From assembly GCF_002335525.1 (NCBI RefSeq), contig NZ_BDUF01000086.1, positions 124,001-188,000 of the forward strand: a DNA stretch of 64,000 bases, given 5' to 3'. The notes beneath the pieces are model-generated. The model was not told the DNA's origin. It did not search any database and saw nothing but the letters and a program-made list of their open reading frames with translations. The DNA is from Effusibacillus lacus (GTDB taxonomy: Bacteria; Bacillota; Bacilli; Tumebacillales; Effusibacillaceae). Numbering within the stretch: the first letter of the stretch is position 1; every line of letters starts with the position of its first letter. This document shows, in pieces, positions 1 through 7,940 of this stretch. A program made the position numbers and the translations under genes.

Positions 1-82
1 AAATAGGTGTTGATAATTTAAAAAATTATGATGTAAGATGTTGAGCATAGACAATGTTTGCCTTTGGAGTGGGGGTAAGACC

Positions 83-583
83 ATGAAACAGGAAGAACCT
101 GTGAGGGGGTATTCAGTCGAGATCAAAACAGCCAATCTTACATACGAGTTAGAAGCACTAAAGAACCTGTTGGCCGGTTGGGACAGGCAATTCGGTTGCC
201 TGCTCCAGGAGAGTTCAAACTCCATCACGCTCATTGCGGGGAAATCATGCGGATTGCAGTTGGTTCTCCACGGGAGAAAGGGCAGGAAGTATGCATCCTT
301 TCAATCGGCCGAGGTGCTTGGACAAAGCTTGGATGAAGAGAGACTGCTTGATTTCTTGGCCTGCATTTGCAGCTTGCAGACACATCCGTGTGCCACAATT
401 GGGGTCATCTTACAAAAAGAAGGCCATCACCCCAGGCCCCTTGTCATCAGAAACGGAGAGTTCTACGACGAGGGACGGATGATGGACATCTTGTGGAACC
501 ATTACTCGGCTACTCGTGTAAGGGAATCAAAGCGAATGGAAGATATTTATTACTTTTTGCGCGATGTTCCCCAAGGGTGGTAG
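83..583 (+). CDS. hypothetical protein, 166 aa
   Basis: I do not recognise this protein. The ATG at 83 is chosen over an in-frame ATG at 38 because a strong GGAGTGGGGG ribosome site lies just before it. It looks cytosolic: no signal peptide and no membrane segment. It is of mixed composition with several scattered cysteines, notably a CxC in the middle (ACIC) and a C-terminal charged helix. It runs towards the two DNA-binding genes that follow on the other strand, so it is not part of the pilus operon. No function is proposed. Confidence 0.6.
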   Translation: MKQEEPVRGYSVEIKTANLTYELEALKNLLAGWDRQFGCLLQESSNSITLIAGKSCGLQLVLHGRKGRKYASFQSAEVLGQSLDEERLLDFLACICSLQTHPCATIGVILQKEGHHPRPLVIRNGEFYDEGRMMDILWNHYSATRVRESKRMEDIYYFLRDVPQGW

Positions 584-593
584 TCGTTGTCTG

Positions 594-989
594 TCATTTG
601 TGTCCGCGTGAACGATAGGAGATTCTTTGCTCCTGGATGCAGCGGATAAGAATTGGCAAGGGAACCCGGTAAGTATCACCAAACTTCAACGCCGGAAATT
701 CTCCTTTTGCCGCTTTCCTTAGAACAGTTGAATAGACCATGGGACCAATCTTTTCGGCGAGGAGATCCCGTACCTCGTACAATGTAAGGAACGGCGTGTC
801 CAGATCGATCTGCATGGGTTCGGGCGTGGTCTTGTGAAGATTCACCACTTCCGACAGTACATACCGGTTAAATTTTTTGACTTGAGGATGATTCTTCGCG
901 TCTTGATGAAGCATCCCCAGCAGCGACGAGTAATCAACCTTGAACAAAGCGGATAGTTGCTCAATCGTACAATAAACCGGAGTCATCAT
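594..989 (-). CDS. excisionase/helix-turn-helix-like DNA-binding protein, 131 aa
   Basis: A small predicted DNA-binding protein. The N-terminal half resembles a helix-turn-helix (YCTIEQLSALFKVDYSSLL). The C-terminal half carries an excisionase/MerR-like wing signature with a K-F-G-D-T-Y-R-V-P core near residues 103-111. A good GGAGGGG site precedes two adjacent ATGs. It lies 19 bp downstream of the related gene at 1009-1395 on the same strand, so the two are probably co-transcribed. The same GDTYRVP core recurs in an orphan 48-residue ORF at 11602-11748. Role is unknown; regulation of the adjacent pilus operon or of a lost mobile element are both possible. Confidence 0.6.
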   Translation of the reverse strand: MMTPVYCTIEQLSALFKVDYSSLLGMLHQDAKNHPQVKKFNRYVLSEVVNLHKTTPEPMQIDLDTPFLTLYEVRDLLAEKIGPMVYSTVLRKAAKGEFPALKFGDTYRVPLPILIRCIQEQRISYRSRGHK

Positions 990-1008
990 TTACCCCTCCA
1001 GATTTCAG

Positions 1009-1395
1009 CTATGACAAGTCTTTGCGCAGGATTTCGGTTGGAATATAGTAGGTGCCGCCAAGATTGTAAGCCTTGATTTGTCCGCTTTGCACCCATCGTT
1101 TTAACGTTCTCTGCTCGATTTCGATCCCATACTCCCTTAAAATTTCAAGAGCTCCTTGGACCTTCACAAACTGCGGCTTGATCGGGCGCTTGCAACCCCT
1201 GTACAAGGACCATTCCGGAATGCGGAAGTCCCAGCAGCGGTTCGCTTCCAGATAATTTTCAAAGTCTGTTGTCGAAACGGCCATTTTACCATTCCGCAGG
1301 GTGGAAGGCATTTCGCCAATCCGGATCTTTTGCCGGAGTGCGGCATCTGTAATTCCTAAAACCGTTGCAAGTTCCACCACATTGTAATACTCCAT
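1009..1395 (-). CDS. excisionase-like DNA-binding protein, 128 aa
   Basis: Appears to contain two excisionase/MerR-type winged helix units. The first, residues 1-50, reads as VVELATVLGITDAALRQKI followed by a wing. The second, residues 75-125, ends in GGTYYIPTEILRKDL, which matches the GDTYRVP unit of the neighbouring gene at 594. It is transcribed divergently from the pilus operon starting at 1570, with a dyad in the shared spacer (1448-1470), the usual layout for a local regulator. Assignment to DNA binding is by motif resemblance only; no target is known. Confidence 0.6.
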   Translation of the reverse strand: MEYYNVVELATVLGITDAALRQKIRIGEMPSTLRNGKMAVSTTDFENYLEANRCWDFRIPEWSLYRGCKRPIKPQFVKVQGALEILREYGIEIEQRTLKRWVQSGQIKAYNLGGTYYIPTEILRKDLS

Positions 1396-1447
1396 TCAAT
1401 CGACCTCTTTACAGGAATACGATTTTAGAACCATATTTTTGTCTTAT

Positions 1448-1470
1448 CTTAAGTATATCGAATGCTTAAG
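1448..1470. promoter_or_regulatory. inverted repeat in divergent spacer, possible operator
   Basis: CTTAAG is repeated as CTTAAG-N11-CTTAAG in the 174-bp spacer between the DNA-binding gene (minus strand) and cpaB (plus strand). The position suits an operator for the adjacent regulator. CTTAAG is itself palindromic and the region is AT-rich, so chance is a real alternative. Confidence 0.3.
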
Positions 1471-1569
1471 AAAAGCGCCAGAAAGGGGTGAGAAAAAATA
1501 TATTGCATATACAACGATATTTATGTATATTATTTAGTAGACTATCGTATCGAAACTGGAGGGGACCCA

Positions 1570-2187
1570 ATGTTAAAGCAACTTTGGAAAACCGCGTTAT
1601 TGGCTTTACTTGCCGGCGGGGTCATGATTGGATTTGCTTCAGCCAATCCGAACGGCGCTTTCATCCTGAAGGCGAAAACAGTTATCTCCAAAGGACAGGT
1701 GTTGACGGAAGAAATGTTTGAAACCGTTGAGGTGAACCGGGAAGAAGCATGGATGATCAAAGCTGGCACAGACATCAAGGGGCTCATTGCAAAGCATGAG
1801 ATTGCTCCCAACGAATACCTGTCAAAGCAGGATCTGACCTCGAAGAAAGTGATCACCTTTGAGCCGGCAGACAGAGAATTCACTGTACAGACCGACTTGA
1901 GCCGCTGTGTAGGGGGTGACCTGAAAGAGGGGGATCTGGCAGACATTCTTTTTTTCGATAAGAGTACATTTCAGGCACACCCCTTGTTTACCGCAGTCAT
2001 ACTCGAAGTAATGAACCGTACGGGACACAACATCCGTGACAAAGAGGCCCGGGATACCGTTCCTGCGACTGTCAAGATTAAAGTCACAACGGAACAAGCC
2101 GCTGAACTACTTGAATTTGAACAAAAAGGGCTGGTAGCCTTCGCCAAGGTTCCGGAAGATGTGGCATCCAAGGTGATGGATCAATGA
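1570..2187 (+). CDS. cpaB: CpaB/RcpC-like pilus assembly protein with SAF domain
   Basis: First gene of the Tad/Flp-type operon. It starts at an ATG behind GGAGGGG and encodes 205 aa. An N-terminal hydrophobic segment (about residues 6-26) acts as a signal anchor. A SAF-type domain follows (about residues 28-95: KTVISKGQVLTEEMFE, then GLIAKHEIAPNEYLSKQDL), as in CpaB/RcpC proteins, which sit at the cell surface and help assemble or guide the pilus. The remaining 110 residues are a RcpC-like C-terminal part. Its stop overlaps the cpaE start (ATGA), showing translational coupling. Confidence 0.8.
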   Translation: MLKQLWKTALLALLAGGVMIGFASANPNGAFILKAKTVISKGQVLTEEMFETVEVNREEAWMIKAGTDIKGLIAKHEIAPNEYLSKQDLTSKKVITFEPADREFTVQTDLSRCVGGDLKEGDLADILFFDKSTFQAHPLFTAVILEVMNRTGHNIRDKEARDTVPATVKIKVTTEQAAELLEFEQKGLVAFAKVPEDVASKVMDQ

Positions 2188-3248
2188 AAAAAACAGTCTT
2201 GGTGGCAATGGGCAATCCAAATGAGTTTCGCGGTTTAGTTGAGTTCCTGGAGAATGCCGAGTCCGACACTGAACTCGAGATCAGCCAGAACATTGGAAGC
2301 CAGGCAATGCTTTTGTACTTTCTTCCCAAGATCAAACCTCATGCAGTCGTGCTGGGTGAAGATTTGCAAGGAGAACTGTCCCAGGAAGATCTCATTGCCA
2401 GATGCAAAGAATTGTCCCCGGAAACCGAACTCATTGTGTATCAGGGCGATTTGGAAGCAATAGGCGACAGTCTGGTCGGCAAGCGCGAACTGTTGGGAAA
2501 GATTGTGGCTGTCTGGTCACCCAGCGGCGGGGTCGGTAAAACGGAAATTGCCAAAAATCTGGCCCTGACGGCAGGGCAAACATACAGAGTGATCCTGTTG
2601 GACGCGAATCTGTGCAATCCGGATATTGCAGAACATTTGGGACTTTATTATGAACAAGGGAAAACTTTATCTGCCGCTCTGCAACTGTGGAATGAAAAAA
2701 GGCTCACTCCAGGCGCTTTAAGGAAGATCTTACAGCCGTACCAAAAGATCTCAGTCCTGGTCGGCAGTGAAGACACTATCGAACAGACAGACTACAGCCC
2801 CGTTTTTTTCCGTGACCTGTTGCGAACACTGTCGCAGCTTGCGGACTTCGTGATTGCGGATATGGATTCGGATATTACGAGTCCGGCTGGCATCAGCATC
2901 CTCTTGGCCTCCCATCATGTAATTACCCCATTTAGTACCGTTCCCTCCACTTTGGGCCATGGAAAAGTCTACATGGATTTGCTCAAGGAAAGCTATCAGA
3001 TGAATCCCCATAAATTTGATCCTGTCCTGAATCGGGCGGGGGAAGGAGGAAGTGTATCGGAAACGGATATTGAAATCTGTATGAAGCGACCTGTGATCGC
3101 TACCATTCCCTACAGGAAGGAATATTTGCAATCTGCATGCAAAGGGTCTCCGTTGGTGCTGGAGAAACGGCTCTTGTCAAAAAAATTGAGCCGGACCTTG
3201 CAAAACGTGGTTCGAAAATATGCACAAAAGGACGTGAGCCTTGGATGA
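2184..3248 (+). CDS. cpaE: CpaE/TadZ-like MinD/ParA-family ATPase
   Basis: Predicted localisation ATPase of the Tad system, 354 aa. Residues 1-100 form a receiver-like N-terminal domain typical of CpaE/TadZ. Then comes a deviant Walker A (SPSGGVGKT, residues 112-120) and the LLDAN motif with Asp140, both typical of the MinD/ParA superfamily. In that family the protein places the secretion ATPase at the cell pole. It overlaps cpaB upstream by 4 nt and cpaF downstream by 4 nt (ATGA at both), so all three are translationally coupled. Confidence 0.85.
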   Translation: MKKTVLVAMGNPNEFRGLVEFLENAESDTELEISQNIGSQAMLLYFLPKIKPHAVVLGEDLQGELSQEDLIARCKELSPETELIVYQGDLEAIGDSLVGKRELLGKIVAVWSPSGGVGKTEIAKNLALTAGQTYRVILLDANLCNPDIAEHLGLYYEQGKTLSAALQLWNEKRLTPGALRKILQPYQKISVLVGSEDTIEQTDYSPVFFRDLLRTLSQLADFVIADMDSDITSPAGISILLASHHVITPFSTVPSTLGHGKVYMDLLKESYQMNPHKFDPVLNRAGEGGSVSETDIEICMKRPVIATIPYRKEYLQSACKGSPLVLEKRLLSKKLSRTLQNVVRKYAQKDVSLG

Positions 3249-4561
3249 GACAATCGGTCCGCGTTCATTTGCGGGAATTGAAACAGAACTTGCACCAAAC
3301 AGATCTTACCGGGAATGGACGATATTCCGAGTACGTGAAGATTGTTTTGCTGGAATTGGCCCACAACCCCGCCGGGATCGAGCGAACAAAGGAAAAATCG
3401 GCCCTGCTGCGTCAACGGGTTGCACAGATTATCGACGAGCATAAGCTGTACTTGCCGGGAGTCCCCCGTGACCTGCTGATTGAATCCTATTGTGATGCGT
3501 ACATTGGCTATGGGATCCTCCACCCTTTCATCCTTGATCCAACTGTAACGGACATAACGGTTCGCGGATTCGACCGAATTCACATCAAACGGAAAGGGAG
3601 GTGGGAACGGGTGCAAAGCGTTGCTTTTGAATCGGATCGGGAACTGCACTCTTATATCATGCAAAGGTTCAGTTTGCTTGGGAGCAAACTGAATTTTCAA
3701 CATCCGTTTGCAGATGCCGCAGACGATACATGGAAGCTGCGGTTGAACGCATCGGTTGCCGACATCAATCTGACCGGTCCCGCTTTAACCATCCGCAAAC
3801 ACCGGGAAGAAAAGTTCTCGGTGGAAGAATTAAGACAATCGGGGGCATTCGACAAGAGAATCCAGCAGCTGATTCATTGTTATGTTCAATCCCTCCACAA
3901 CATCGGGTGGATTGGCCCTGCAGGTTCCGGTAAGACCACCCTCTTCTCGGCATTTGCTGAAATGATCCCGGAGGACTACCAAACGGTTTCTTTCGAAGAT
4001 ACCTCTGAACTAAACATCAGGAGAAAGAATCATCTTTCTCACCTAACCCGTCCGGAAACCGGTGAAGGCGGTGCAGCGGTAACGATGGACATGCTGGCCC
4101 GAAACCTGTTGCGTGAATCGGGAGACATTCCTCTGGTGGGGGAGATACGGGACGGTGTGGCGCTTACACTCCTAAAGCTGTTTGGAATCGGACACGACGG
4201 TGGACAGTTCACCATGCATGCCAATAATTGCCAGGATGCGGTCAAGAGGTACGCGGATTTGGCAATGGAAGCCCGATCCCGTTATTCCCTGACCGAATTG
4301 CGGGAACTGTTTGCCGAAAGAATTCATTTGTTTGTATACATGCGAAAGCGGAAAGTGCTGGATCTTTACGAAGTGTTGGGATGGGATTCCCGTCAGAAGA
4401 AAGAAATCCTCCATCCTGTTTGTGTGTTCTCGGTCGAAGAGGAAACAAAGGACAGCATTCAAGGGAGCTGGAATCTCTACCGCCCGAGCCAAAGGTTTTT
4501 TGACAGGTGCAAGTGGCATGGTGTGGAAATCCCGAGTTTCCTGGGGGAATTGAAAGCATGA
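3245..4561 (+). CDS. cpaF: CpaF/TadA-like type II/IV secretion ATPase
   Basis: Hexameric ATPase that powers pilus assembly, 438 aa from the ATG at 3245. An in-frame start at 3137 would overlap cpaE by over 100 bp and is rejected in favour of the ATGA overlap. Walker A is GPAGSGKTT (residues 224-232). The Asp box and Walker B region lies around GDIPLVGEIRDG (293-304), and a His box is seen at HDGGQFTMHAN (318-328). Residues 80-190 match the N-terminal domain of CpaF. The stop overlaps the tadB start. Confidence 0.9.
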   Translation: MRQSVRVHLRELKQNLHQTDLTGNGRYSEYVKIVLLELAHNPAGIERTKEKSALLRQRVAQIIDEHKLYLPGVPRDLLIESYCDAYIGYGILHPFILDPTVTDITVRGFDRIHIKRKGRWERVQSVAFESDRELHSYIMQRFSLLGSKLNFQHPFADAADDTWKLRLNASVADINLTGPALTIRKHREEKFSVEELRQSGAFDKRIQQLIHCYVQSLHNIGWIGPAGSGKTTLFSAFAEMIPEDYQTVSFEDTSELNIRRKNHLSHLTRPETGEGGAAVTMDMLARNLLRESGDIPLVGEIRDGVALTLLKLFGIGHDGGQFTMHANNCQDAVKRYADLAMEARSRYSLTELRELFAERIHLFVYMRKRKVLDLYEVLGWDSRQKKEILHPVCVFSVEEETKDSIQGSWNLYRPSQRFFDRCKWHGVEIPSFLGELKA

Positions 4562-5421
4562 GCGGGAGACTGTTGATTCTATGGTGTCTTGCAAGTCTTG
4601 GTTTCTATTTGGCAATGGATTGGATCCGTCGGCAGGTTGAACGTCAAGGTATCGTTGACCGCCGTTCCAACAGGTTTCTTGCCTACTATTATTCTGCAAG
4701 GATTCCCCTGCGGGCGGAGACATTCTGCTTTACAGTTCTGTTTGCAGCCGCAGGGGCAGCCATAATAGGTTCCAAATTATTGGGACACTGGATTCTTGGC
4801 GGCCTTACAGGCGGCATCCTGGTTGGCATTGTGCTGCAAACTGTCTGGAGCCGGAGTGTCGATCAAAGCCGGAAACTGGATCTTGAACTGCCGCATTTTA
4901 TTATCCTGATTCGCAACGCCTTTACCGCAACCAACGGAAATGAACGGTTTGCCCTGCAATACGCTGTCAATCATGCTTCTATGCCGGCCCTTAGGAACCC
5001 GTTTGCAATCTTGATGCAGAGGTGGGAACGGGGGGCGGATCTGCAGGCAGAAGCGGAGAAAACGAAACAGTTTTTCCGCAATCCGGTTGTTTGGCATCTG
5101 CTTGATGCGATTGTGCAGGAACATTACGGCGGCGGCTCTTTCTTGCGGGATCTGGATCGCTTGGCGGAACAGGCAAGGGACCGTTTTCGTCTGTCTGAAA
5201 TGAGAAAGGTGGCGACGGCGGGAAGCATTTATGCTCTTTACGGGGTCATATCGCTCAACCTCTTGCTGGTAGTTGTGCTGGCGATTGCAGATCCGGCAGG
5301 AGTCAAGCTGTTTCGGGAAACTGTGCTGGGCAGGTTGATTGTCGGGGTTTCCATGACTGGTTATTTTGGCATCCTGTTCCTTGCCTTCCGGTTGATCCGA
5401 TTGGGGGATGATTGGGCATGA
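4558..5421 (+). CDS. tadB: TadB-like inner-membrane platform protein (T2SSF family)
   Basis: Membrane platform protein, 287 aa. The start at 4558 overlaps the cpaF stop (ATGA) and is preferred to the upstream ATG at 4507. There are two N-terminal membrane segments (about residues 1-20 and 55-100), a cytosolic type II secretion F-like domain rich in charged helices (about 110-220), and two C-terminal membrane segments (about 225-285). The order and size are typical of TadB. With TadC it would form the membrane base driven by CpaF. Confidence 0.8.
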   Translation: MSGRLLILWCLASLGFYLAMDWIRRQVERQGIVDRRSNRFLAYYYSARIPLRAETFCFTVLFAAAGAAIIGSKLLGHWILGGLTGGILVGIVLQTVWSRSVDQSRKLDLELPHFIILIRNAFTATNGNERFALQYAVNHASMPALRNPFAILMQRWERGADLQAEAEKTKQFFRNPVVWHLLDAIVQEHYGGGSFLRDLDRLAEQARDRFRLSEMRKVATAGSIYALYGVISLNLLLVVVLAIADPAGVKLFRETVLGRLIVGVSMTGYFGILFLAFRLIRLGDDWA

Positions 5422-6311
5422 AACTGGCTGCTGTGTATCTGCTGATCTTCGGGGGAGTTGCGCTTCTTTACAGCATCCTCTCGTACGTCGGCAAATTGAC
5501 CAAGTGGAAGGAATTAAAGGCGGTCCGCGGAGGGAAAAGATATGCTGCAGGAGGCCGGGATTCCCGTTGGATTACGGGGCTGGGCAGACGCTGCATGTCA
5601 CTTCTGTCCGAGAAAAGCCAGGCAAAGATCAGACATCTCCTGATCTGGAGCGGGACTGACAATCTGGGCCGGGTCGACCGGTTTCTGGGCGTTTGTCTCA
5701 TGGTCTTTGCAATGGCTATGGCAGCCGCTCTTGCCACTTGTATTGCGTCATTCAAACTGGAGAAGCCTGCATTGTCTTTTGTCGGAGTTACAGTGGCCTT
5801 GATGCTGGCGGGTGTGCCGTTTGTGGCGATAATCAGTTCTAGGTCCAAACGGGCAGACAGCATAGTAAGGGAAACGCCTTTTCTGTCCCTTTGCATTCGG
5901 CGGGAACTGGTTCGCGGATCCACCTATATAGAAGCTTTCCAATATGTCGAAAAAGAATTGGTTGGTGTTCTGAAGGAAGAGATTCGTATTGTAAATGATT
6001 ACGCAAAATCAACAAAAGGGGATCTGCGCACCGCGCTGGAAGAGTTCAGACGGAGATGCGGACATAAAGCGGTGGAACTTTTTTGCGTGACAGTCATTCA
6101 GGGAATGGACACGGATCGAGCGATTGACGGGTTGAAAGAGCTGGATTTGCAAATGACGGGGATGCTGAAGGACAGGGTTCAAAAGCAAACGGAGAAACGC
6201 AACATGATGGTGTTTTTGGGGACTTTGGCGGCGGCTTCGATTCTGATTCTGCAAGGGGGGTTCTATGGTCTTGTCAAGTTGAGGGAACAAATCAGCGGTT
6301 TGCCTTTTTAA
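5418..6311 (+). CDS. tadC: TadC-like inner-membrane platform protein (T2SSF family)
   Basis: Second T2SSF-family platform protein, 297 aa, starting within the tadB stop (ATGA). There is an N-terminal membrane segment (residues 4-26) and paired segments around 95-140. The cytosolic domain has the helical pattern with a glycine/acidic ERG-like region (GMDTDRAIDGLKELDLQM). A C-terminal membrane segment ends the protein. It sits in the expected slot after tadB. The CpaF-TadB-TadC set is complete, so an export or pilus motor is plausible. Confidence 0.8.
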   Translation: MKLAAVYLLIFGGVALLYSILSYVGKLTKWKELKAVRGGKRYAAGGRDSRWITGLGRRCMSLLSEKSQAKIRHLLIWSGTDNLGRVDRFLGVCLMVFAMAMAAALATCIASFKLEKPALSFVGVTVALMLAGVPFVAIISSRSKRADSIVRETPFLSLCIRRELVRGSTYIEAFQYVEKELVGVLKEEIRIVNDYAKSTKGDLRTALEEFRRRCGHKAVELFCVTVIQGMDTDRAIDGLKELDLQMTGMLKDRVQKQTEKRNMMVFLGTLAAASILILQGGFYGLVKLREQISGLPF

Positions 6312-6342
6312 AAACAAATTATCTATAAGAGGAGAGAATTCC

Positions 6343-6495
6343 ATGGAAGTTATTAAATGGTTGGCTGTAAGTGTATTCGGGATCGCGTTGATTGCGGTAG
6401 TAGCCATTGCCGCCTGGCCCACATTGCAAACTGCGGGGGGGAATATGGTGACCGAAATTACCACACAGGTAGGCCGGTTGACCAACCTTCAATGA
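6343..6495 (+). CDS. 50-residue membrane peptide in the Flp pilin slot
   Basis: A short ORF with a strong GAGGAGAG site, encoding 50 aa. One hydrophobic helix (about residues 6-27: WLAVSVFGIALIAVVAIAAW) is followed by a small polar tail. It lies between tadC and the TadE-like genes, where a small structural pilin is often found. It lacks the usual Flp class III leader (glycine followed by a +5 Glu-Tyr), so it is either a divergent pilin made without cleavage or an accessory membrane peptide. Its stop overlaps the next start (ATGA), which supports it being real. Confidence 0.6.
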   Translation: MEVIKWLAVSVFGIALIAVVAIAAWPTLQTAGGNMVTEITTQVGRLTNLQ

Positions 6496-6923
6496 GCAGG
6501 GGGGCCCGTCCAAAAGGAGTCTCTTGCCGCATTCTGCAGGATGAGCGCGGCAGTATGGATATACTGGCGCTGCTCTACAGTTTGTTGGTAACGGTATTGG
6601 TGGTTTGGACCCTGTTTCTAGGCTATCAGATGTTTCTGACCCAGCAGGCGCTTTCTGAAGTTGCCCGGCGAGGCATCCTGATGATGGAGATGGCTGGAGG
6701 ATTGACTGTCGATATCCAAAACCGCCTTGCGGAAGATTTGGTTGCCCGGGGGTTGGAACGAACGCAAATCACCGGCACTCCGGCACCTGTTGCCTTTCGG
6801 GGTGATATCCAATTGCGTCTGCAATACCCCTACCGATTTTTTGGGACAAGTATCTCGCCTTTTGAAATTGAAGTTCCGTTGGGCGGGATCCGCAATTCCA
6901 TCAGCTTGAAAAACCCGAGGTGA
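6492..6923 (+). CDS. TadE-like/pseudopilin-like protein, 143 aa
   Basis: The ATG at 6492 overlaps the stop of the preceding peptide and is preferred to the in-frame ATG at 6357, which would bury that peptide. A short basic leader ends in the pattern DERGSMDI at about residues 17-24. A single membrane helix (about 25-48) and a soluble domain of about 90 residues follow. This is the architecture of TadE/TadF minor pilins and of the DUF4320-type proteins near Gram-positive CpaF clusters. The sister protein at 6930 has a similar DERG leader. Confidence 0.6.
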   Translation: MSRGARPKGVSCRILQDERGSMDILALLYSLLVTVLVVWTLFLGYQMFLTQQALSEVARRGILMMEMAGGLTVDIQNRLAEDLVARGLERTQITGTPAPVAFRGDIQLRLQYPYRFFGTSISPFEIEVPLGGIRNSISLKNPR

Positions 6924-6929
6924 AAGAAC

Positions 6930-7436
6930 ATGCTCCGGCTTATCAAGGACGAGCGGGGTGCCTATGCGGTTCCCGCTATGTATGCCGTGATCGCATTGCT
7001 GTCACTGTCGTTGGCTGTTTACGGCATATCCTGGTATTGGTTGGGAGTGCTTCAGGAAAATATCCAGACCAAACTGGATATGAGCAACTGGGCGTGTTAC
7101 CCAAGCCTCCATCTTGAAAATCTGGCCAACACCGCTTCCGTTGCTCTGGTGGAAACAGAAGCCAGAAAAACTTTTGAATTGATGCTTGCCAGACAGTTGA
7201 ATCTGGATGAAACCACACTCCAAGCTCCATCTGGCAGTTCCTTGCAGCAGTTGAAAATCGATACTTTTAAGATTTATGGGCGCAACGAAGTACCGGCCAC
7301 TCTTCAGGGAGGCCGAATAATACTTCACTCCCCCGCGATCGAGTCGCAAATAACCGCCTTCGTGCGGATCCCCTTTATCGATCGCTCCTTTCCCTTCACT
7401 TTTCGCTCCGTAACAGAGCTCCCCCAGACTCCGTAG
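6930..7436 (+). CDS. TadE/TadF-like minor pilin-type protein, 168 aa
   Basis: Last gene of the Tad-type operon, 6 bp after the previous gene and with a GAGGTGAAAG ribosome site. It begins with a short basic leader and DERGAYAVPAMY, then a membrane helix (about residues 17-40) and a 125-residue extracellular domain with few cysteines. The arrangement matches minor pilin-like TadE/TadF proteins. Function as a pilus tip or secretion component is inferred from position. A terminator-like hairpin begins at its stop codon. Confidence 0.6.
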   Translation: MLRLIKDERGAYAVPAMYAVIALLSLSLAVYGISWYWLGVLQENIQTKLDMSNWACYPSLHLENLANTASVALVETEARKTFELMLARQLNLDETTLQAPSGSSLQQLKIDTFKIYGRNEVPATLQGGRIILHSPAIESQITAFVRIPFIDRSFPFTFRSVTELPQTP

Positions 7437-7476
7437 TGTGTCCGCCTTGCCCCTTGCGGGCACACTGCGGTTTTCC
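7436..7476 (+). terminator. terminator-like hairpin ending the Tad operon
   Basis: GTGTGTCCGC pairs with GCGGGCACAC (one G-U) around a 10-nt loop, followed shortly by GGTTTTCC. The stem is strong and the U-tract weak. Confidence 0.4.
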
Positions 7477-7585
7477 TCCCCCATAAGAATCCTATAGTGC
7501 TTGGATGGTTGGAATGCTATAATGGATTCACACTATCGAGCGGAACAAACGTCTTTTATCATGCACTGAGAGGAGACTTGACAAA

Positions 7586-7852
7586 ATGGAAGAAATGCTT
7601 TCAACCATCCTGTCCGAGATGAGGGGTGGTTTTGCACAGGTGTATGAACGGTTGGACAAGATCGAGACCAGAATCGACAAGATTGAAGCCAGAATCGACA
7701 AGATTGAAGCCAGAATGTACGAAATTGAAAGACAGCTTCATTCACATCAAAAAATGATAGCTTCCAACACCGAAACACTTGATCAAATAAAGGCTATTGT
7801 ACAAAATCACAGTCTGGATATCACAATGATCAAGAAAGTTTTGTGTGCGTAG
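7586..7852 (+). CDS. short coiled-coil protein, 88 aa
   Basis: Small cytosolic protein that is almost entirely predicted coiled coil. It has heptads of the form R-x-DKIE-x-RI repeated three times (about residues 24-44), followed by another helix. It starts at ATG behind AGGAGAC and ends before a good terminator. It stands alone between the Tad operon and rlmCD. Similar short coiled-coil ORFs are common in Bacilli, and no specific function is known to me. Confidence 0.65.
   Translation: MEEMLSTILSEMRGGFAQVYERLDKIETRIDKIEARIDKIEARMYEIERQLHSHQKMIASNTETLDQIKAIVQNHSLDITMIKKVLCA
7655..7717 (+). repeat. three tandem 21-bp units inside the coiled-coil gene
   Basis: GACAAGATTGAAGCCAGAAT(C/G) occurs three times in tandem, at 7655, 7676 and 7697. 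The last two units are identical except at the final base. Each encodes one heptad, so copy-number change would lengthen the coil in frame. Confidence 0.8.
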
Positions 7853-7878
7853 GGCCCGGTTCAACCGGGTCTTTTTTT
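7853..7878 (+). terminator. intrinsic terminator after coiled-coil gene
   Basis: GGCCCGGT-TCA-ACCGGGTC followed by seven T residues, placed directly after the stop codon. Confidence 0.85.
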
Positions 7879-7940
7879 AGTGATACGAATCCAGGCATGA
7901 TTGGTATAATAAGGGAGATACAGAAAGGACGGACTTCAAA

